Below are positions 5,315-9,436 of a stretch of DNA of 9,436 bases, one piece after another. The notes under the pieces were generated by a model. That model worked only from the letters and a program-made list of their open reading frames with translations, ran no database searches and had not been told where the DNA came from. This DNA is from DATLGD01 sp035540755 (GTDB lineage: Bacteria; Actinomycetota; Actinomycetes; Mycobacteriales; SCTD01), in assembly GCA_035540755.1 (NCBI GenBank), contig DATLGD010000231.1, forward strand, positions 1 to 9,436, given 5' to 3'. The translations under genes and the position numbers were made by a program. Positions within the stretch are counted from its first letter, which is position 1, and each line of letters starts with the position of its first letter.

Positions 5315-6772
5315 ATGATGGCTCTGCCGACGTCTGCGCTGGAGGCGCTCCGAGCAGCTCTGGAGGGTGACGTCGTCGTCCCGGGCGATCCCGGCTACGA
5401 CGACGTCCGAAGGGTCTGGAACGCCGCGATCGACCGACGGCCGGCGGTCGTCGTCCGCTGCCGCAGCGCCGCGGACGTGAGTGCGGCGCTGACGTTCGCG
5501 GTCGTGCAGGACCTCGAGGTCGCCGTGCGCGGTGGGGCGCACAGCATCTCCGGGATGTCGACGGTCGACGCCGGGCTGGTCGTCGACCTGAGCCCGCTCA
5601 ACGGGGTGCAGGTCGATCCGCAGGAGCGCCGGGCACGGGTCGGAGGCGGTGCGCTGCTCGCCGACGTCCTCGCCGCGGCGCAGGAGCACGCGCTGGCTGT
5701 GCCGGTCGGTGCGATCAGCCACACCGGTGTCGGGGGCCTGACCCTCGGCGGCGGCATGGGGTGGCTCACGCGGCTGCACGGGCTCACCATCGACAACCTG
5801 CTGTCGGCGGAGGTGGTGCTCGCGGACGGTCGCGTGCTGAGGGCGTCGCTGGAGGACAACCCCGACCTGTTCTGGGCGGTGCGCGGCGGCGGCGGCAACT
5901 TCGGCGTCGTGACCGAGTTCGAGCTCGCGCTGAGCCCGGTGGGCCCGATGGTCGAGTTCGGCATGCTGTTCTGGCCGCTGGACCAGGGTGCGGAGGCGCT
6001 GCGTGCCTGCCGCGAGGTGGTCGGCACGCTGCCCGACGGCGTCAACGTCGTCGTGGCTGCGCTCAACGCGCCGCCGGAGCCGTTCGTGCCGGAGCAGCAC
6101 CAGGGGCAGCCGGGCTACGCCGCCCTCGTCGTCGGCTTCGCCGGATCTGACGAGCACCAGTCGGTGCTGTCGCGCTTCCGGGCCGCGCTGCCGCCGCTGT
6201 GGGAGTTCGCCACACCGATGCCCTACATGGCGCTGCAGCAGATGCTCGACGAGCCCAACAGGTGGGGGCAGTACTACTACGACAAGGGCCTGTACCTCGA
6301 CGACATCACCGACGGCGCCATCGAGGCCTTCGTCGAGCACGTGCCCCGCAAGTCCTCGCCCGGCTCGGTCGTGCTGCTGTACCGGCTCGACGGCGCGTAC
6401 TCGGCGGTCGGCGAGGACGAGACGGCGTTCAGCGGCGGGCGGTCACCGCGCTACAACGTCTTCGTCATCGCCGCGGCGCCGACCCCGGCCGATCTGGACG
6501 AGGACAGGGTCTGGGTGCGCGGGCTGCACGACGCGCTCGTGCCGCACGCCGTCTCGACGGGCACCTACGTGAACGCCCTCAGCGGCGTCGAGGACGAGGG
6601 CCGGGTGCGCGCGGCGTACGGCGACCAGAAGTACGCGCGCCTGGCGTCCCTCAAGCGGACCTACGACCCGCACAACGTCTTCCACCGCAACGCCAACATC
6701 CGACCGGCCGTAGCCCCGCCCCAGCAGCGCCTGCCCGGCGAGGACGCCGCAGCGGCCGTCACCCCGTCATGA
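5315..6772 (+). CDS. FAD-binding oxidoreductase, BBE (berberine bridge enzyme-like) type
   Basis: This is a complete 485-residue flavoprotein oxidase/dehydrogenase of the PCMH/BBE class, normal in length. The FAD domain carries VRGGAHSISG, with H76 as the expected 8-alpha-histidyl FAD attachment, DAGLVVDLSPLNGV, and GVGGLTLGGGMGWLTRLHGL (138-157). The site where bicovalent members have a second FAD-linking Cys is Ile134, so only one covalent bond is likely. RGGGGNFGVVTEFEL follows (190-204). The C-terminal BBE motif YDPHNVFHRNANIRP (450-464) closes the fold, with a short variable tail. Relatives oxidise alcohols, sugars or secondary metabolites with O2; the substrate cannot be told. A GAGGGGGGA stretch just upstream serves as ribosome binding site for ATG 5315 or ATG 5318; spacing slightly favours the second. 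No signal peptide. It stands alone, downstream of the vapC remnant. Confidence 0.92.
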   Translation: MMALPTSALEALRAALEGDVVVPGDPGYDDVRRVWNAAIDRRPAVVVRCRSAADVSAALTFAVVQDLEVAVRGGAHSISGMSTVDAGLVVDLSPLNGVQVDPQERRARVGGGALLADVLAAAQEHALAVPVGAISHTGVGGLTLGGGMGWLTRLHGLTIDNLLSAEVVLADGRVLRASLEDNPDLFWAVRGGGGNFGVVTEFELALSPVGPMVEFGMLFWPLDQGAEALRACREVVGTLPDGVNVVVAALNAPPEPFVPEQHQGQPGYAALVVGFAGSDEHQSVLSRFRAALPPLWEFATPMPYMALQQMLDEPNRWGQYYYDKGLYLDDITDGAIEAFVEHVPRKSSPGSVVLLYRLDGAYSAVGEDETAFSGGRSPRYNVFVIAAAPTPADLDEDRVWVRGLHDALVPHAVSTGTYVNALSGVEDEGRVRAAYGDQKYARLASLKRTYDPHNVFHRNANIRPAVAPPQQRLPGEDAAAAVTPS

Positions 6773-6786
6773 GGTGATCGCGGGTA

Positions 6787-6822
6787 CGGCCGAGGGCAGA
6801 CCTCGCCGTGCGCGCTCGGCCG
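6787..6822. repeat. 8-bp inverted repeat after the oxidoreductase
   Basis: CGGCCGAG (6787-6794) pairs exactly with CTCGGCCG (6815-6822) across 20 nt, just past the oxidoreductase stop. No T-tract follows. It could weaken transcription or be incidental in GC-rich DNA. Confidence 0.35.
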
Positions 6823-6871
6823 GGACGTGTCACCCGAGCCGGACGGGGCAATGCCCTGCCACACCCACCGC

Positions 6872-6878
6872 GAAGGAG
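6872..6878 (+). promoter_or_regulatory. strong Shine-Dalgarno GAAGGAG for the micropeptide
   Basis: GAAGGAG ends 6 nt before ATG 6885, close to the ideal sequence and spacing. It is the main evidence that the following 28-codon frame is translated. Confidence 0.7.
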
Positions 6879-6884
6879 CACACC

Positions 6885-6971
6885 ATGGGACTCGTGTCCG
6901 GCCTGATCAAGGGCGCGCTGCTGCACAAGGTGCTCTCCCGTGTGCTCGGTGGCCGCCGCCGGACGTCCTGA
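6885..6971 (+). CDS. 28-residue cationic amphipathic micropeptide
   Basis: A very short frame of 28 codons with a near-ideal GAAGGAG ribosome binding site 6 nt upstream. The product opens MGLVSGLIKGALLHKVLSRV and ends with GG, three arginines and TS. It has six basic residues (K9, K15, R19 and R24-R26) and no acidic one. Residues 3-21 form a plausible amphipathic or membrane-seeking helix, followed by a basic tail. This layout resembles membrane-active peptides such as melittin or phenol-soluble modulins, a resemblance in composition only. The stop is 7 nt before the GTG of the membrane-protein gene, so the peptide may act as a leader that couples translation, as a partner of that protein, or as a small membrane toxin. 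I know of no named family. Translation likely; function unknown. Confidence 0.6.
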   Translation: MGLVSGLIKGALLHKVLSRVLGGRRRTS

Positions 6972-6978
6972 GAACGAC

Positions 6979-7449
6979 GTGCAGGACGCCCTGAGGCTCG
7001 CCGTCCTCGGCGCCGCCGCCGGCGCGGCCGGGACGACCGCGCTCAACGCCGTCACCTATCTCGACATGGCCGTGCGCGGCCGGCCCTCGAGCAGCACCCC
7101 CGAGGACACCGTCGAGGCCCTCTCGGAGCGCACGCACCTGCCGGTGCCCGGTGAGGGCGAGGTGCACGACAACCGCGTCGCCGGCCTCGGGCCCCTCACC
7201 GGCCTGCTGGCAGGCGTCGGCGTGGGAGCCCTGCTCGGTCTGTCTCGCGCCGCGGGCTGGCGGCCGAGCGTGCTCCTCGGCACCGTCGCCGCGACCGTCG
7301 GTGCTCTGGTCGGCACGAACGGCCCGATGACCGTCCTCGGCGTCACCGACCCGCGCACGTGGCCGGCGTCGTCGTGGGTCGCCGACGTCGTGCCGCACGT
7401 GGCGTACGGCGCGGTCACCGCGGCGGTGCTCGAGGGCCTCGACCGCTGA
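6979..7449 (+). CDS. four-helix membrane protein of unknown function
   Basis: This is a 156-residue protein with four hydrophobic stretches: about residues 4-28 (ALRLAVLGAAAGAAGTTALN), 67-90 (VAGLGPLTGLLAGVGVGALL), 96-118, and 134-153 (VADVVPHVAYGAVTAAVLEG). Between the first two is a polar loop with RGRPSSSTPEDTVEALSERT, and before the last helix the motif VTDPRTWPASSW. I recall similar uncharacterised actinobacterial proteins with the same RGRPSS and TDPRTW segments, but no function. GTG 6979 is preferred because the first helix begins at once; GTG 6940 is possible but would overlap the micropeptide. There is no good ribosome binding site at 6979, so translation may depend on coupling to the micropeptide 7 nt upstream. 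It is not a recognised transporter: too small, and no signature motif. Confidence 0.78.
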   Translation: MQDALRLAVLGAAAGAAGTTALNAVTYLDMAVRGRPSSSTPEDTVEALSERTHLPVPGEGEVHDNRVAGLGPLTGLLAGVGVGALLGLSRAAGWRPSVLLGTVAATVGALVGTNGPMTVLGVTDPRTWPASSWVADVVPHVAYGAVTAAVLEGLDR

Positions 7450-7455
7450 CCCCTG

Positions 7456-7470
7456 GACGGCCGCGCCGTC
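7456..7470. terminator. short hairpin between convergent genes
   Basis: GACGGC (7456-7461) and GCCGTC (7465-7470) form a perfect 6-bp GC-rich stem with a 3-nt loop, 6 nt after the membrane-protein stop and before the tail of the convergent SDR remnant. There is no U-tract. Its place suits a weak bidirectional terminator, but the stem is short for such GC-rich DNA. Confidence 0.3.
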
Positions 7471-7496
7471 GACCACTGCGGTGCCCGTGACGACCC

Positions 7497-7682
7497 TCAG
7501 ACCGGCGTGACGTACGCCGCGCTGATGCCGCCGTCCACGAGGAACGTCGAGGCCGTGATGAACGACGCGTCGTCGCTGGCCAGGAACGCGACGGCAGCCG
7601 CGATCTCGGAGGCCTCGGCGAACCGGCCGACCGGGATGTGCACCAGCCGCCGCGCCGCGCGCTCCGGGTCCTTTGCCGGCAA
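7497..7682 (-). pseudogene. C-terminal remnant of a short-chain dehydrogenase/reductase (SDR)
   Basis: The last about 61 codons of an SDR are intact. DPERAARRLVHIPVGRFAEA is the loop and helix before the last strands. AAAVAFLASDDASFITAS then VDGGISAAYVTPV is the highly conserved SDR ending, finished by a stop at 7497-7499. A normal SDR has about 250 residues; the NAD-binding TGxxxGIG motif, the N-A-G segment and the catalytic S-Y-K residues are all missing. Upstream of about 7682 on the minus strand the frame continues into unrelated codons, and the ribosome binding site of the next plus-strand gene lies only about 80 bp away. A deletion or rearrangement has removed the first three quarters of the gene. 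It cannot fold or bind NAD(P) as it stands. Confidence 0.75.
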
Positions 7683-7777
7683 CCTACGCCCCTGTGTCGT
7701 GCCGACCGAGCTCATCCAGCCGCCCCGGGGCGCGGCGCCGGGCACGATGGGACCACCGACGGCGAGAGGACCACGGC

Positions 7778-8554
7778 GTGAGCACCGCACCCGGCGAGGA
7801 GAACCGCCTGGCGGCTGCGCCCGCCGCCGTCGCGTGGCGCGGCGCGCACCTGCGGGAGATGCGCTGGCAGCTCGAGCTGGCGCGCCTGCTGGCCGATCCC
7901 GTCTGGCGCGGCCGCGGTGTCCCCCGCGGCGACGGACGACCCGTGCTGCTTCTCCCGGGGTTCCTCGCCGGCGACTCCTCGCTGTCGGTGATGGCGCGCT
8001 GGCTGCGCCGGATCGGCTACCAGCCCCGGCGGTCCGGCATCACCTTCAACGTCCGCTGCGGCGACATCGCCGTCGACCGGCTGGAGCAGGCGCTGCACCA
8101 CGCGCACCTGAGCAGCGGCCGGAAGGTCGCGATCGTCGGGCACAGCCGCGGCGGGCACTTCGCGAAGGCGCTGGCCTCCCGATGCCCTGACGTCGTGTCG
8201 CAGGTGGTCTCGCTCGGTTCCGGCCTCGACGACCCGTTCGACATCTCCCGGGCGACGAAGGCAGCCGTCGAGAGCGTTCGCCGTTCGATCGAGCGACGCG
8301 ACCCCGAGCGCGCGGCACAAGGCTGCTTCACCACCTCGTGCACCTGCCGCTACGCGCAGGACTACGAGCGGCCGTTCCCCGAGCAGGTGCCGCTCACGTC
8401 GATCTACAGCAAGGGCGACGGCGTCGTGCGCTGGCGGTCGTGCGTGGTGCCCTACGCGAACTGCGTCGAGGTCAAGGGCAGCCACGTCGGGCTGGCGTTC
8501 AACCGGCATGCCTACCGCGAGATCGCCCGCGCCCTGGCCGGCTCACCGCCCTGA
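7778..8554 (+). CDS. alpha/beta-fold hydrolase (lipase/esterase-like)
   Basis: This 258-residue alpha/beta hydrolase has a recognisable catalytic triad. RPVLLLPGFLAGDSSLSVMA (54-73) is the first strand and oxyanion loop. The nucleophile elbow is VAIVGHSRGGHFAKAL with S123. SIYSKGDGVVRW carries D214, and VEVKGSHVGLAFN carries H236. The PGFLAGD and KGDGVV segments recall lipase/esterase or PGAP1-like proteins that act on lipid or ester bonds; the exact substrate is unknown. It is rich in Cys (C94, C136, C183, C188, C190, C222, C229), with C183/C188/C190 in a C-x4-C-x-C cluster, unusual for a cytoplasmic hydrolase. No signal peptide is evident. GTG 7778 follows GAGAGGA (7764-7770) with 7-nt spacing. 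Its last 12 bp overlap the tail of the convergent hydrolase gene. Confidence 0.85.
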   Translation: MSTAPGEENRLAAAPAAVAWRGAHLREMRWQLELARLLADPVWRGRGVPRGDGRPVLLLPGFLAGDSSLSVMARWLRRIGYQPRRSGITFNVRCGDIAVDRLEQALHHAHLSSGRKVAIVGHSRGGHFAKALASRCPDVVSQVVSLGSGLDDPFDISRATKAAVESVRRSIERRDPERAAQGCFTTSCTCRYAQDYERPFPEQVPLTSIYSKGDGVVRWRSCVVPYANCVEVKGSHVGLAFNRHAYREIARALAGSPP

Positions 8555-9436
8555 CCGCCGACGCGGCGGCGCCACCAGGCTGCGTGCGGTGCGCAGCGCG
8601 CCGACCTGCAGGCCCAGGTGGCGTGTCACCGGCTCGGCCCGCGCGGCCACCCCGCACAGCGGCCGACCCGGCGGCACCGGTGACCGGTCCGCGAGCCAGC
8701 CGGTGAACCGGCGGTGCGACTCGGCCGGCTGCTCCAGCAGGTAGCCGTGCCCGGCGTCCGGCAGCACCTCGAGCGTCGCGTCGGGGATGAGCTCGGCGAG
8801 CAGCCGGGCGTTGCGCAACGGCGTCAGCTCGTCCACCTCGCCGTGCATGACGAGCGTCGGCGCCGTGATGCGCGGCAGGCGGGCGCGGGTGTCGTGGTAG
8901 GCCGTCGCGGTCAGGTGCATCACCAGGCCGCGGGCCGAGGCCGGGTGCGCCGCCAGATTGCGCAGGTGCCGCGTGACCTGCTCGGGGTGCTCGGCGCGGA
9001 AGCGCTCGCTGAACAGCGCCCGCCCCACGAGCTGCGCGCGGACGGCCGCCGGCGCACCGCGGCTGGTCAGCGCCGTCGCGATCCGGGGCGAGGGCAGCAC
9101 CGCCCGCGGCCCGCCGTGCCACGTGCCGCCGAGCACCAGCGCCCGCACCCGGTCGGGGAAGCGCAGCGCCAGCTCCTGGGCGATCATCCCGCCCATCGAC
9201 AGCCCGTAGACGTGCGCGCTGTCGAGCCCGAGCGCGTCGAGCAGCCGGACGGCGTCGGCGGCCAGCTCGGGGATCGACGTCGGCTTCCACGGCACGTCCG
9301 ACCGGCCGGCGCCGCGGTTGTCGTAGCGGATGCAGTCGAACTCCGCGGCGTAGTCGTCGATCACCGGCGCGAAGATCTCGCTGCTGATCGCGAAGCCGGT
9401 GATCCACAGCAGCGGCTCGCCGGCTCCGGCGCGCTC
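8543..9436 (-). CDS. alpha/beta-fold hydrolase (partial, start beyond right edge)
   Basis: The frame is open from the right edge to TGA 8543-8545, giving 297 residues and lacking only the N-terminus. It begins in the first core strand (PLLWITGFAISSEIF), then FDCIRYDNRGAGRSDVPW with the typical D-N-R-G-x-G-x-S. The nucleophile elbow is VYGLSMGGMIAQELALRFPD. The Asp lies in TLVMHGEVDELTPLRNARL, and the His in VLPDAGHGYLLEQP. This is the layout of 3-oxoadipate enol-lactonase-like and related carboxylesterases, though the substrate cannot be assigned. The core ends near FTGWLADRS; a further about 50-residue, Arg- and Pro-rich tail without homology follows to the stop, and its last codons overlap the convergent hydrolase gene by 12 bp. 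An internal ATG at 9364 lies inside the domain and is not the start. Confidence 0.9.
   Translation of the reverse strand, partial: ERAGAGEPLLWITGFAISSEIFAPVIDDYAAEFDCIRYDNRGAGRSDVPWKPTSIPELAADAVRLLDALGLDSAHVYGLSMGGMIAQELALRFPDRVRALVLGGTWHGGPRAVLPSPRIATALTSRGAPAAVRAQLVGRALFSERFRAEHPEQVTRHLRNLAAHPASARGLVMHLTATAYHDTRARLPRITAPTLVMHGEVDELTPLRNARLLAELIPDATLEVLPDAGHGYLLEQPAESHRRFTGWLADRSPVPPGRPLCGVAARAEPVTRHLGLQVGALRTARSLVAPPRRRSGR

Noticed and set aside
4931..6340. Long minus-strand open frame opposite the FAD oxidoreductase
   Set aside because: No domain and biased His/Arg/Gln composition, while the plus strand shows a complete BBE-type protein with all motifs.
6940..6978. Upstream GTG 6940 as start of the membrane protein
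   Set aside because: It would add residues without hydrophobic or family character and overlap the micropeptide gene; GTG 6979 places the first membrane helix at the N-terminus.

Overview
The window is very GC-rich. Nearly every convincing gene has G or C at most third codon positions, several genes start with GTG, and the protein families (VapBC of the mycobacterial PIN type, NERD-helicase, HNH endonuclease, BBE-type flavoprotein) are typical of Actinomycetota. I would call it a chromosomal accessory stretch of a high-GC actinobacterium. I cannot name the genus. There are no tRNA, rRNA, CRISPR or recognisable insertion sequences.

Left part (1-3335): this is a patchwork of damaged genes. It holds the 3' end of an unrecognised gene (2-286), an antisense remnant of an XRE-type helix-turn-helix gene with an internal deletion (about 280-460), and a NERD-nuclease/UvrD-type helicase gene (526-2195) with every expected motif but split by one missing G at 806-809. 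These are followed by a truncated DUF4262-like start (2382), an intact glyoxalase/VOC gene on the minus strand (2589-2975), and 360 bp without a clear gene that contain a perfect 10-bp hairpin.

Middle part (3296-5225): this is a toxin-antitoxin and nuclease block. An intact vapB-vapC pair overlaps by 4 nt and is preceded by a TATGAT -10 box placed for a leaderless mRNA. A perfect 14-bp palindrome lies where the -35 box should be. On the minus strand is an intact HNH endonuclease. Its start codon abuts the 3' third of a second, headless vapC (about 4978-5225).

Right part (5315-9436): this is mostly metabolic. A complete FAD-linked BBE-type oxidoreductase is followed by a 28-residue cationic peptide gene with a strong ribosome binding site, a four-helix membrane protein 7 nt downstream, and the last about 60 codons of a short-chain dehydrogenase on the minus strand (headless). 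Two unrelated alpha/beta hydrolases close the window; they converge with a 12-bp tail overlap, and the second runs off the right edge.

The notable theme is decay: five partial or disrupted genes (HTH, NERD-helicase, DUF4262, vapC, SDR) lie within about 7.5 kb among intact neighbours. This suggests repeated insertion and deletion around a small defence or toxin-antitoxin island. The most original leads are the vapBC operator/leaderless promoter, the HNH gene lodged between two vapC sequences, and the cationic micropeptide coupled to a membrane protein.
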